The position numbers and the translations under genes are program-made. The notes below the pieces were generated by a model. It was not told the DNA's origin. It did no database searches and saw nothing but the letters and a program-made list of their open reading frames with translations. Shown here one piece after another: positions 1 through 8,194 of a DNA stretch of 64,000 nucleotides; the stretch's first letter is position 1; the number at the start of each line of letters is the position of its first letter. Source of the DNA: Pseudomonadota bacterium (GTDB taxonomy: Bacteria; Pseudomonadota; Gammaproteobacteria; Burkholderiales; Rhodocyclaceae); contig JAFEDJ010000056.1 of NCBI GenBank assembly GCA_018241685.1, forward strand, positions 1 to 64,000. Reading direction: 5' to 3'.

Positions 1-1029
1 GGGGCCGTCACTGTGCATGACATGACCCTGCGGGACGGCATGCACCCCAAGCGTCACCTGATGACGCTCGAGCAGATGAAGAGCATCGCCACCGGCCTCG
101 ACGAAGCCGGCGTGCCGCTGATCGAAGTCACCCACGGCGACGGCCTCGGGGGCAGCTCGGTGAACTACGGCTTCCCGGCCCACACCGACGAGGAATACCT
201 GTCCACCGTCATCCCGCTGATGAAGCAGGCTAAAGTTTCGGCGCTACTCCTGCCGGGCATCGGCACCGTCGATCACCTGAAGATGGCGAAGGAATTGGGC
301 GTGTCGACGATCCGCGTCGCCACCCACTGCACCGAGGTCGATGTGTCCGAACAGCACATCACGATGGCCAGGAAGCTCGACATGGACACCGTCGGCTTCC
401 TGATGATGGCCCACATGAACAGCCCCGAAGGGCTGGTCAAGCAGGCCAAGCTGATGGAGTCCTACGGCGCCAACTGCATCTACGTGACCGACTCGGCCGG
501 CCACCTGCTGCCGGAAACCGTCAAGGCTCGCCTCAGCGCGGTGCGTGAAGCGCTCAAGCCGGAGACCGAACTCGGTTTCCACGGCCACCACAACCTGGCG
601 ATGGGCGTGGCCAACAGCATCGCCGCCATCGAAGTGGGCGCCACGCGTATCGATGCGGCCGCCGCCGGCCTGGGTGCCGGGGCTGGCAACACGCCGATGG
701 AAGTGCTGATCGCCGTGTGCAGCCTGATGGGCATCGAGACCGGCGTGGACGTGGCCAAGATCACCGACGTCGCCGAAGACCTGGTGGTGCCGATCATGGA
801 CTTTCCGATCCGCATCGACCGCGACGCACTAACCCTCGGCTACGCCGGCGTGTACGGCTCCTTCCTGCTGTTCGCCAAGCGCGCCTCTAAGAAGTACGGC
901 GTGCCGGCCCGCGACATCCTGGTCGAACTGGGCCGCCGCGGCATGGTCGGCGGGCAGGAGGACATGATCGAAGATACGGCTATCACGATGGCGCGCGAGC
1001 GGGGGATTATTGCAGCCAATCAGGTCTGA
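1..1029 (+). CDS. dmpG: 4-hydroxy-2-oxovalerate aldolase (5'-truncated by window edge)
   Basis: Cleaves 4-hydroxy-2-oxoacids to pyruvate and an aldehyde at the end of the meta-cleavage pathway for catechols; family members form a channelling complex with an acylating aldehyde dehydrogenase. The frame is open from base 1, and the internal GTG at base 13 falls inside the conserved N-terminal HDMTLRDGMH motif, so the true start lies upstream and only a few residues are missing. Family signatures visible are LRDGMH (catalytic Arg/Asp and nearby His), EVTHGDGLGG, the metal-binding GFHGHHN and the C-terminal AGVYGSFLLFA and GGQEDMIEDTA. The length (about 342 residues visible) matches the usual 340-350. 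It is probably the last gene of a meta-cleavage operon that enters from the left. DmpG, BphI and MhpE are not separable from sequence alone. Confidence 0.93.
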   Translation, partial: GAVTVHDMTLRDGMHPKRHLMTLEQMKSIATGLDEAGVPLIEVTHGDGLGGSSVNYGFPAHTDEEYLSTVIPLMKQAKVSALLLPGIGTVDHLKMAKELGVSTIRVATHCTEVDVSEQHITMARKLDMDTVGFLMMAHMNSPEGLVKQAKLMESYGANCIYVTDSAGHLLPETVKARLSAVREALKPETELGFHGHHNLAMGVANSIAAIEVGATRIDAAAAGLGAGAGNTPMEVLIAVCSLMGIETGVDVAKITDVAEDLVVPIMDFPIRIDRDALTLGYAGVYGSFLLFAKRASKKYGVPARDILVELGRRGMVGGQEDMIEDTAITMARERGIIAANQV

Positions 1030-1131
1030 TCAGTTCTTTCACCGCTACCGACGATTTAAGCTGAGACATTGAAGACAAGCCGGCAGCCTGCAAGATAAAG
1101 CGGGGCGCTGTCATTTTGCTCGGGGTGCGCA

Positions 1132-2109
1132 ATGCAGAACAATCGCCTGACGACTCTGGATCTCCTGCAATCAAGGGATCTCGATGAGGCCCGGGTATTG
1201 GTCGCGGGGATATTCTGTGATCACCGCCTTTCCCTGATGGATCGGCGTGGGCAATTGAATTATCGGCACCGCTATTTGCGGACACCGGCCATGAGCTTCA
1301 GCATCATGAGTTACGGTGCGGATGTCCACGTAGCGCCCCAGGAGCTCGATGCATTCTTTCTCGTTCAATTGCCATTGCGTGGCGAGGACAGAATCGAGTC
1401 GGGCAATCAAGCCCGATTAAGCCAACCCGGCAGTGGAACAATCCACTGTCCGGGGCAGTCTTTCTCCATGAACTGGAGCTCAAACTGTTCAAAGCTGGTC
1501 GTCCGCATCGAGCGTGAAGCCTTGGAACGCCATGCGACAAACCTTATTGGGCGGCCATTACGCCAGGCCCTGCAATTCGACACGGACCTGAATACCCGAA
1601 GCGGCGGCGGACAGGCCTGGGAAACGACCATCCGCCAACTTCTCCGCAGTCTGCAGCAGAACCCCGATCTGGTGGCGCACCCGTTGATGCGCGCGCAATT
1701 CGAGCAGCTGATCATGTCAGGCCTGCTGGTATGGCAGGGCAACAGCCTCAGCGATCGCCTCGACAGGCCAGATACGGAAGTCCTGCCCCGGCATCTCAAG
1801 GTGGCGGAAGAGTACATGCACGCCCACCTGGATACCGCCATTACCAACGAACAGCTGGCCGAGCTGACGGGAATCAGCCTGCGCACGCTGTACAACAGTT
1901 TCAGGAAGTTCCGCGGCGTCAGCCCCATGCGCTACCTCAGGGATTTGCGCATGGAAAAGGTGCGTCAGGAATTGCTGGATACCGGAAAGCTCCGGAACGT
2001 CACCAGCGTGGCGACACGCTGGGGTTTTTTCGAACTCGGCCGTTTTGCAGCCGAATACCGGAAGCGCTACGGAGAGTCGCCCAGCGACACCCTCAAGCGC
2101 GTTCCATGA
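1132..2109 (+). CDS. AraC-family transcriptional regulator
   Basis: A 325-residue regulator with an N-terminal ligand-sensing region of the AraC_binding_2 type (about residues 20-190) and a C-terminal double helix-turn-helix (about 220-322). The DNA-binding part shows HLKVAEEYMHAHLD, ITNEQLAELTGISLRTLYNSFRKFRGVSPMRYL in pieces, and the second helix pair ending in FAAEYRKRYGESPSDTL. It is followed in the same direction by the styA-like gene after a 160-base gap holding a perfect inverted repeat, so control of the monooxygenase genes is the natural inference. XylS/FeaR-like activators of aromatic pathways have this architecture. The effector cannot be read from sequence. Confidence 0.9.
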   Translation: MQNNRLTTLDLLQSRDLDEARVLVAGIFCDHRLSLMDRRGQLNYRHRYLRTPAMSFSIMSYGADVHVAPQELDAFFLVQLPLRGEDRIESGNQARLSQPGSGTIHCPGQSFSMNWSSNCSKLVVRIEREALERHATNLIGRPLRQALQFDTDLNTRSGGGQAWETTIRQLLRSLQQNPDLVAHPLMRAQFEQLIMSGLLVWQGNSLSDRLDRPDTEVLPRHLKVAEEYMHAHLDTAITNEQLAELTGISLRTLYNSFRKFRGVSPMRYLRDLRMEKVRQELLDTGKLRNVTSVATRWGFFELGRFAAEYRKRYGESPSDTLKRVP

Positions 2110-2145
2110 GTGAATATTTCCTTTTGTCTCAATTCTGACAAAAAA

Positions 2146-2158
2146 GTGCAAATTGCAC
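2146..2158. promoter_or_regulatory. Inverted repeat upstream of styA-like gene
   Basis: The bases read GTGCAAATTGCAC, a perfect inverted repeat of GTGCAA around a central A. It lies 37 bases after the AraC-type regulator stop and 111 bases before the monooxygenase start, in an A/T-richer stretch. It could be an operator for the regulator or part of a promoter region. No T-run follows, so it is not a typical terminator. Function is inferred from position only. Confidence 0.35.
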
Positions 2159-2269
2159 TCACTGCACACATTCTGCAATAAGCGCATAGCCAATAGATTG
2201 TACTTGCCCGAAATTGACATCGCCTAGACAAATAGGTCCCAACAGACTTCAGAATCGGAGCAAGCGAAC

Positions 2270-3499
2270 ATGCGCAATATCACCATCGTCGGAGCAGGCC
2301 AGGCTGGGCTTCAACTGGGTATTGGACTTCTTAATAAAGGGTATACGGTAAGGATCATATCCAACCGCACTGGTGAGGAGATTGCGAAGGGCAAGATCCT
2401 TTCCAGCCAGTCCATGTACGACATGGCACTGAACCACGAAAGGGAATTGGGAATTGCTTTCTGGGATGCGGAGTGCCCGCCGATCGAAGGCGCCCACATC
2501 CGCGCCGGCAATGCGGAAACGGGCCCCATGCTGGATTTCCGTTCACGCATGTCGGCCAATGGGCAGTCGGTGGACCAACGGATCAAGATGCCCCGCTGGA
2601 TGGACGAATTCGAACGCCTCGGCGGCGATCTGGTGATCGGCGACGTGGACATGGCCGAGCTGGAGCGTCTGGTGGATACGTCGGACCTGGTACTCGTGGC
2701 GACCGGCAAGGGCGAACTGGGGAAGCTCTTCGAACGGGACAGCGCACGCTGCACCTTTGATCGCCCCCAGCGCGCCATTGCCCTCACCTACGTCCATGGC
2801 ATGGTGCCGCGGGAAGACTTCACGGCCCTGAACATCAACATCAACCCTGGCGTCGGCGAACTGGTGCATTTCCCAGCCCTGACCCACACCGGCCCCTGCG
2901 ACATCATCAACATCGAATGTGTGATCGGCGGCCCGATGGACCGCTGGGATGCCGTGAAAACCCCGGCCGACCATCTGGCCATGACCAAGGCCCTGATTGC
3001 CGAGTTCTTCCCGTGGGAAGCCCCGCGTTTCAGGGACATCCGCCTGACCGACGACAACGGCATCCTTTTCGGCCGCGTGACGCCCACCGTGCGCAACGCG
3101 ATCGGCGTACTGCCCTCCGGCCGGACGGTGCTCGGCCTCGGCGACGTACTGGTGCTGAACGACCCGATGACCGGCCAAGGCTCGAACAACGCCTCCAAGG
3201 GCGCCAGCATGTATCTCGAGGCTATTGTGAGCCACGGCCAGGCCGGCTTCGACCGCGCCTGGATGGAAGCCCTCGCAGAACAGTACTGGGACTACGCGCA
3301 ATGGTCTGCCCGCTTCACCAACAGCATGCTCGTTCCGCCGCCGCCCCATGTCATGCAGTTTCTGGGCACTTGCTGCCAGAACGGGACACTGGCCCACAGA
3401 TTTGCCGACGCCTTCAATGACCCCAAAAGCCTGTCCTCCTGGTTCTACGACCCGGAAGCAACCGCTCGTGTCATCGAAGAAACAGCACTCTCAGCCTGA
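2270..3499 (+). CDS. styA: Styrene/indole monooxygenase, oxygenase component (StyA-like)
   Basis: FAD-dependent group E flavoprotein monooxygenase that epoxidises styrene or indole with reduced FAD supplied by a separate reductase. The 409-residue length matches StyA (about 415). The N-terminus has the dinucleotide-binding IVGAGQAGLQLGIGL. Other StyA-type features are LVLVATGKGELGKLFE, the FDRPQRAIALTYV segment and the FAD-contacting GLGDVLVLNDPMTGQGSNNA. The matching reductase gene lies two genes downstream, with a FadL-type channel between, which supports a hydrophobic aromatic substrate. Styrene, indole or another vinyl-aromatic cannot be told apart here: no styrene oxide isomerase (StyC) or phenylacetaldehyde dehydrogenase (StyD) gene is present in the window, which leaves indole as a real alternative. 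A recognisable start follows a GGAG-type ribosome site (TCGGAGCAAGCGAAC). Confidence 0.88.
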   Translation: MRNITIVGAGQAGLQLGIGLLNKGYTVRIISNRTGEEIAKGKILSSQSMYDMALNHERELGIAFWDAECPPIEGAHIRAGNAETGPMLDFRSRMSANGQSVDQRIKMPRWMDEFERLGGDLVIGDVDMAELERLVDTSDLVLVATGKGELGKLFERDSARCTFDRPQRAIALTYVHGMVPREDFTALNININPGVGELVHFPALTHTGPCDIINIECVIGGPMDRWDAVKTPADHLAMTKALIAEFFPWEAPRFRDIRLTDDNGILFGRVTPTVRNAIGVLPSGRTVLGLGDVLVLNDPMTGQGSNNASKGASMYLEAIVSHGQAGFDRAWMEALAEQYWDYAQWSARFTNSMLVPPPPHVMQFLGTCCQNGTLAHRFADAFNDPKSLSSWFYDPEATARVIEETALSA

Positions 3500-3574
3500 A
3501 CTCCGACCGTCGCCGGCAAGCTAACGGCCGGCGGCCAACGCACTGGCAAGAACAAACGCATTCCGGAGCCCATC

Positions 3575-4756
3575 ATGACCTACCCCCCAACCCGACATCC
3601 TTCCTGTCCTGCCCGCGTACGCCTGGGCGCGACAGTCGCGGCCCTCACCCTCTTTTCGTCCGCTCATGCGACCAACGGCCCAATGCCCCACGGCTATGGC
3701 ATCAAAGCCATGGGCATGGGCGGCGCATCCATTGCCCTGCCCCAGGATGCCCTCGCCGCTGCCAATAACCCGGCCGGTATGGCTTTTGTAGGTAATCGCC
3801 TCGATCTGGGGCTGTCCGTGGTGATCGTGGATCCCAAGTCCAGCTTCGGTGGCACCGAGTTCAACGGAGATGGCGTGAAAGCCGTCCCCGTGCCTGAACT
3901 GGGCTACAACCGGGTCATCGACGATCACCAATCCATCGGAGTCTCGGTCTATGGCAACGGCGTGAGTACCGTGTATGACACCCCTCTGCTGGGTGGCCGC
4001 GACAAGGACAGCGCCAAGCTGACCCAGATCATCGCCTCCCCGACCTATGCCATCAAGCTTGCGCCGGGCTATGCGCTCGGCTTCTCGGCCGACTTTGCCT
4101 ATCAGCGCTTCAAGGTTGACGGTGTCCCCGATGCCCTCGGTGTGGAAAGCCCGGGCGCGGATTCATCCACTGGCGTCGGCTTCAAGATGGGCTGGTCCGG
4201 CCAGGTGAGCGAGCAGGTTACCCTGGGCGCGATGTACTCGTCCCGCATCAGCATGGGCAAGCTCAAGAAGTACAGCAACCTGCTGGCCCATCGCGGTGAG
4301 TTCGACATTCCGGAACGCTACGGCATCGGCGTGGCCTGGCGCCCGACGGAGAGCATCGTGATGGCTGCCGACGTGATGCGCATCAATTGGGGCGACCTGG
4401 ACTCCCTGGCCAACGCACTGACCGCCAGCGAACCCGGCTTCGGCTGGCGCAGCCAGACGGTGACCCGTGCCGGTGTTTCTTGGCAAACCACGCCTGCCCT
4501 GACCCTGCGCAGCGGGGTCAGTCATGGCCAGCAGATCGTCAGCCGGGAAAACGCGACCCTCGACTATCTGGCGCCAGTCACGCCCCAGGATCACTTCACC
4601 CTTGGCGGCACCTATGCGCTGAGCAAAGACACGGAGATATCCGTCATGTATGCCCGCGCCTTCGGCTCCGAGGTCCGCGGCAGCGGGCCGAGCAGCGGGG
4701 TGAATGTCGATATGTCCCAGCACTGGGTCGGCGCCGCCATGGCCTTCAAGTGGTGA
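3575..4756 (+). CDS. FadL/TodX-family outer-membrane hydrocarbon channel
   Basis: A 393-residue beta-barrel protein. A signal peptide covers about residues 1-33 (hydrophobic TVAALTLFSSAHA), and the mature N-terminus TNGPMPHGYGIKAMGMGGAS is the usual FadL-family start, which forms the plug region. The protein ends in Trp after alternating hydrophobic residues (VGAAMAFKW), as expected for an outer-membrane barrel. FadL, TodX and XylN admit fatty acids or aromatic hydrocarbons across the outer membrane. Lying between styA-like and styB-like genes, it most likely imports the monooxygenase substrate. Confidence 0.88.
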   Translation: MTYPPTRHPSCPARVRLGATVAALTLFSSAHATNGPMPHGYGIKAMGMGGASIALPQDALAAANNPAGMAFVGNRLDLGLSVVIVDPKSSFGGTEFNGDGVKAVPVPELGYNRVIDDHQSIGVSVYGNGVSTVYDTPLLGGRDKDSAKLTQIIASPTYAIKLAPGYALGFSADFAYQRFKVDGVPDALGVESPGADSSTGVGFKMGWSGQVSEQVTLGAMYSSRISMGKLKKYSNLLAHRGEFDIPERYGIGVAWRPTESIVMAADVMRINWGDLDSLANALTASEPGFGWRSQTVTRAGVSWQTTPALTLRSGVSHGQQIVSRENATLDYLAPVTPQDHFTLGGTYALSKDTEISVMYARAFGSEVRGSGPSSGVNVDMSQHWVGAAMAFKW

Positions 4757-4785
4757 CGCGGCCCTCAACAGAACAGCCGTAACAA

Positions 4786-4810
4786 GGGTGGAGCCCACGC
4801 GGCTCCACCC
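4786..4810 (+). other. Strong hairpin between channel and reductase genes
   Basis: A perfect 10-base stem (GGGTGGAGCC / GGCTCCACCC) with a 5-base loop lies 30 bases after the channel stop and 65 bases before the reductase start. No U-run follows, so it is not a classical intrinsic terminator. It may stabilise the upstream mRNA or reduce read-through, giving unequal expression within the operon. Confidence 0.5.
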
Positions 4811-4874
4811 GTTCAGGACAGCGCTGCAACACTTGGCAGCCTCTGTCCGAGTACGCTCAGAAAAGGAAACCTCC

Positions 4875-5381
4875 ATGGTCAGCATCGACCTTTTCCGCGA
4901 TGGCATGGCCCGCCTGACCGGCGCAGTCAATGTCATCACCACCGATGGCCCAAAGGGCTTCGCCGGCATGACCGCCACGGCCGTCTGCAGCGTGACCGAC
5001 CTGCCTCCCACCCTGCTCACCTGCATAAACCGTTCGTCCTACGCGCACGCCCTGTTCAGCGGCAATGGCGTGCTCTGCGTCAATGTGCTGGCAGCAGAGC
5101 AGCAGGATGTGGCCCAACTCTTTGCAGACCGCAATGTGACGATGCCCGAACGTCTTGCCCAGGTTGCCCACGAACGGCTCCTGACCGGCAGTCCAGCCTT
5201 GAGCGGGGCACTGGTCAGCTTTGACTGCCGCGTCACCCAGCAACAGCAGTTGGGCTCCCACGATCTGTTCATCTGTGAGGTCCAGGCGGTCAAGATCGGA
5301 GACCCCACCGCAGGATTGACCTATTTCGGACGCAAGTACCATTCGATCGGCCTGCCCGCCCTGGCTTCAGCCCTTGGCTGA
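4875..5381 (+). CDS. styB: Flavin reductase (StyB-like) of the two-component monooxygenase
   Basis: NADH:FAD oxidoreductase of the HpaC/DIM6-NTAB flavin-reductase fold that supplies reduced flavin to the StyA partner. From the ATG at 4875 (purine-rich AAAAGGAAA ribosome site just upstream) it is 168 residues, close to StyB (about 170); the frame is open further upstream but that part overlaps the channel gene. Seen are the N-terminal MARLTGAVNVIT, GFAGMTATAVCSV with conserved flavin-contact residues, and the C-terminal YFGRKYH motif typical of the family. Confidence 0.88.
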   Translation: MVSIDLFRDGMARLTGAVNVITTDGPKGFAGMTATAVCSVTDLPPTLLTCINRSSYAHALFSGNGVLCVNVLAAEQQDVAQLFADRNVTMPERLAQVAHERLLTGSPALSGALVSFDCRVTQQQQLGSHDLFICEVQAVKIGDPTAGLTYFGRKYHSIGLPALASALG

Positions 5382-5438
5382 CTTGCGAATGGCTCCCCAA
5401 CCACTGGACACATCCAACAGCAACGAGGAGACACGCTG

Positions 5439-5879
5439 ATGACCACGATTCAGAGATTCACCTGGAGTGACCGCTACCTGCTGGGCCACCAGTCCATCGA
5501 CGACACCCACCGGGAATTTGTCGAACACGTGCGCACACTGCAAGAAGCGAGCGATACCGATATCCCAGAGGCCCTGGAGGCCTTCATTCGTCACGCCGAA
5601 GCCCATTTCACCCAGGAAAACGGCTGGCTGAACGCTCCAGATTTTCCTGGCGGCGGCGAATGCCATATCGAGGAGCACGAAAAGGTGCTGAGCTCCGCCT
5701 ACGACGTGCGGGAGGTCGTGGCACAGGGCCGATACGATGTCGCCCGCGCCTATGCCCAAGCACTTGTGGACTGGTTTCCAGGACATGCGGACTACATGGA
5801 CTCCGCTCTTGCCACCTGGCTCGTAAAGCGCAGTCATAACGGGCGACCGCTGGTATTCCGCCGCATGGAAGCGGTGTAA
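5439..5879 (+). CDS. Bacteriohemerythrin
   Basis: A 146-residue four-helix di-iron oxygen-binding protein. The signature is complete: W-x-Y-x-x-G-x-x-S-I-D-x-x-H near the N-terminus, then H (AFIRHAEAHF) and HFTQE, HIEEHE, and WFPGHADYMD near the C-terminus, providing the expected His/Glu/Asp iron ligands. It has a good ribosome site (GAGGAGACACGCTG) and lies 57 bases after the styB-like gene, so it probably belongs to the same transcript. Oxygen storage or delivery to the O2-consuming monooxygenase is an attractive inference; oxygen or redox sensing is the alternative. Confidence 0.88.
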   Translation: MTTIQRFTWSDRYLLGHQSIDDTHREFVEHVRTLQEASDTDIPEALEAFIRHAEAHFTQENGWLNAPDFPGGGECHIEEHEKVLSSAYDVREVVAQGRYDVARAYAQALVDWFPGHADYMDSALATWLVKRSHNGRPLVFRRMEAV

Positions 5880-5937
5880 AGAAGACCGAGGCCCTTCCTC
5901 TTTGCACAGGGTTTAGCGCATCGGACAACGCCACATG

Positions 5938-5967
5938 TTCACAAAAGCGTTAAATACATGCTAGAAT
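5938..5967 (+). promoter_or_regulatory. Candidate sigma-70 promoter for tRNA genes
   Basis: TTCACA and TAGAAT are separated by 18 bases, and the second element ends 42 bases before tRNA-Asn. The spacing and position suit a stable-RNA promoter. No experimental support. Confidence 0.45.
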
Positions 5968-6009
5968 TTTCAACTCGCTGAAGACATAGTTCGAAAGCGA
6001 AAAAACTAT

Positions 6010-6085
6010 TCCTCGATAGCTCAGTCGGTAGAGCGCCGGACTGTTAATCCGTAGGTCCCTGGTTCGAGCCCAGGTCGAGGAGCCA
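6010..6085 (+). tRNA. tRNA-Asn (GTT)
   Basis: A 76-base cloverleaf with acceptor stem TCCTCGA/TCGAGGA, D-arm AGCTCAGTCGGTAGAGC, T-arm with GGTTCGAGCCC and an encoded CCA end. The anticodon GTT is at 6043-6045 (tRNA position 34-36). Confidence 0.97.
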
Positions 6086-6094
6086 GAATTCAAT

Positions 6095-6170
6095 GCGGCA
6101 GTAGCTCAGTTGGTAGAGCGCAACCTTGCCAAGGTTGAGGTCGAGAGTTCGAGACTCTTCTGCCGCTCCA
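6095..6170 (+). tRNA. tRNA-Gly (GCC)
   Basis: A 76-base cloverleaf with acceptor stem GCGGCAG/CTGCCGC, T-loop GTTCGAGAC and an encoded CCA end. The anticodon GCC is at 6128-6130. Confidence 0.97.
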
Positions 6171-6182
6171 GTTTCAAGAAGT

Positions 6183-6258
6183 GGGTTGTTAGCTCAGTTG
6201 GTAGAGCAGCGGACTCTTAATCCGTAGGTCGAGTGTTCGAGCCACTCACAACCCACCA
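6183..6258 (+). tRNA. tRNA-Lys (CTT)
   Basis: A 76-base cloverleaf with acceptor stem GGGTTGT/ACAACCC and an encoded CCA end. The anticodon CTT is at 6216-6218. This is the isoacceptor that reads AAG; the TTT form is not in the window. Confidence 0.96.
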
Positions 6259-6270
6259 AGCATCACCGGC

Positions 6271-6295
6271 AAAGGCCACCTTCGGGTGGCCTTTG
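6271..6295 (+). terminator. Intrinsic terminator after tRNA cluster
   Basis: The stem AAAGGCCACC / GGTGGCCTTT closes a TTCGG-type tetraloop. It sits 12 bases after tRNA-Lys and can also serve the convergent SulP gene, whose stop lies directly beside it. Confidence 0.8.
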
Positions 6296-7954
6296 TCACG
6301 TCTGGCGTCCCCCGCTCGCGCCCTTCCGCAGCCGCGTGGCCTGCACGGCGTCATCCACGCTCCAGTAGGCTGCGATGGCGTGGTCGATCTCGCCGACCAG
6401 GCCGGCGCGGGCCAGCGCGTCGCGGATGCGGTCCTTCACACGGGCCAGAGCCAGCTCGATGCCGGCGCTGCGCAGGTTGGTGGCCAGTTCGGCGAGCGCC
6501 TCGCCAGCCGTCACGTCCAGCTCGTCGCATACCTCCAGGCTCAGCACCACCACACCAGGCTGCCGCTCAAGGGCCATCGTGCGCACCGACTGGAAAGCCT
6601 GCTCCGCGTTGGCAAAGAACAGTGGTTCATCAACCCGCAGGATCAGCAGCTCCGGCGTGCGGATCGCTTCTGCGTGGCGCTGGCAATCCTGATAATCGCG
6701 AGTGCCTGGCAATTGCCCCAGTTCCACCACCACCGGCTGCGCGAAGCGATGGATCGCCAGCAACAAGGACGAACCGACAGCCAGCAACATGCCGAACAAC
6801 ACCCCGAAAGCCAGTACCGCCGCCGCCGCCATCACCGCCAGCCAGGCATCGCCCCCCATCCGCAGGCCGGTGATGACCGCCTTCGGCCACAGGTTGTGGG
6901 ACAGAATGCCGATCATCACTGCCGCCAAAACCGGCAATGGCAGCAAGCCAAGTGCATCGCGGGCGTGCCACAACAACAGGCCCAGGGTGAACGCCGCGGT
7001 GAGCCCGGCCGCCTTGCTGCGTGCCCCCGCCGAATAGTTGGCCGCCGCCGCCGAGAAGCCCGCCCCCACCGGCAGCCCCTGCAGGATGCCGCTCAACAGA
7101 TTGCTGGCACCGATGGCCAGCAACTCCCGGTCCGCGCTGAGCGTGTCGCCCTTCTGCAGCGCCAGCGAACGCACCGAGCCCCAGGACTCGGCGAACAGGA
7201 TCAGCAGCAACGCCGGCGCCCATTCGGCCATGCGCAGCCAGCGCTCGGCGCTCAGGGACGGTAGATCCAAAGCCAGGCTACGCCACTCGATATGCCCCAC
7301 CAGGACGATACCGCGACTGCCCAGGTCGAAGGTGGCGGACGCCACGATGCCCAGCGCCAGCACCACCAGCGACTGGGGCAGGAAGACCACGCGCCGCAAA
7401 CCGTGATGCACCGCCAGCCACAGCAGCAGCGCGACGGCGCCGAGCCCGACGCTGGGCCAGTGGATCGCGTCGGCCGCATCGATCAGCCCGACCAGCAGCT
7501 GCCAGGCGTTGCGGCCTGGCACATGGACGCCGGCCAGATGGGGCAACTGCTTGAGCACGATGGTCACCGCCAGGCCCCACGCAAAGCCGCGCAGCACCGG
7601 CCGCGAGATGAAAGCACCGATGGAGCCGGTATGCAGCAGGCCCGCCATCACAAACAGCGCACCGGTCAGCAGCACCAGCGCGTAGCCCATCTCTGGCCCG
7701 CCCACCGCCACTGCGGTGGCGAAGATCGCAGCGGCGGACGAAGTCGGTGCGACGATCGCGAAACGGCTTGAGCCGAACAGCGGATAAACGATCAAGCCCA
7801 CCAGCGCGGCCAACAGCGCGTGGGACGGTGGCACGCCAGCAATCGCCGCATAGGCCACCGACTCCGGCAGCAGCACGCCGGCCACCGACAAACCGGCGAG
7901 GATATCTCCCCACGGCAGACTGGGCGCGGCAGGCAGGGCTCGGAGCGGCGACAT
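6296..7954 (-). CDS. SulP-family inorganic anion transporter with STAS domain
   Basis: A 552-residue inner-membrane protein. The first about 410 residues contain 10-12 hydrophobic segments beginning with the SulP signature PWGDILAGLSVAGVLLPESV (transport core, start of TM1) and later AGFSAAAANYSAGARSKAAG. The last about 120 residues form a cytoplasmic STAS domain (LILRVDEPLFFANAEQAF, and VVVLSLEVCDELDVTAGEAL). Members move sulfate, bicarbonate or dicarboxylates; the substrate cannot be assigned. It converges on the tRNA cluster. Confidence 0.9.
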   Translation of the reverse strand: MSPLRALPAAPSLPWGDILAGLSVAGVLLPESVAYAAIAGVPPSHALLAALVGLIVYPLFGSSRFAIVAPTSSAAAIFATAVAVGGPEMGYALVLLTGALFVMAGLLHTGSIGAFISRPVLRGFAWGLAVTIVLKQLPHLAGVHVPGRNAWQLLVGLIDAADAIHWPSVGLGAVALLLWLAVHHGLRRVVFLPQSLVVLALGIVASATFDLGSRGIVLVGHIEWRSLALDLPSLSAERWLRMAEWAPALLLILFAESWGSVRSLALQKGDTLSADRELLAIGASNLLSGILQGLPVGAGFSAAAANYSAGARSKAAGLTAAFTLGLLLWHARDALGLLPLPVLAAVMIGILSHNLWPKAVITGLRMGGDAWLAVMAAAAVLAFGVLFGMLLAVGSSLLLAIHRFAQPVVVELGQLPGTRDYQDCQRHAEAIRTPELLILRVDEPLFFANAEQAFQSVRTMALERQPGVVVLSLEVCDELDVTAGEALAELATNLRSAGIELALARVKDRIRDALARAGLVGEIDHAIAAYWSVDDAVQATRLRKGASGGRQT

Positions 7955-8194
7955 GGCGAACGGGGATCTGCGTCGGATGAAGCATTATCCCCATTCCGCG
8001 CCCCTGGGAGACGGACAATCGCGCAAAGCCGGCAAGGGTTATCCCTAGAGGGATTTACCGGCCACGCTGAGTTACGTTAACGTCAACATTATAAAAAGGC
8101 GCCGCCCGATATCCGTTCCGTCGCCGGAAGCCGCGCCCGGCACGGAAGGGAAGCTATCGACAGCCCGCCCCCGATACCGCCAAAGGAGAACCCC

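Noticed and set aside
13..15. GTG at base 13 as the aldolase start
   Set aside because: It lies inside the conserved HDMTLRDGMH motif, and the frame continues to the window edge, so the gene is cut, not started, here.
6010..6258. Genomic island or phage attachment at the tRNA cluster
   Set aside because: No integrase gene and no repeat of a tRNA 3' end was found in the window.
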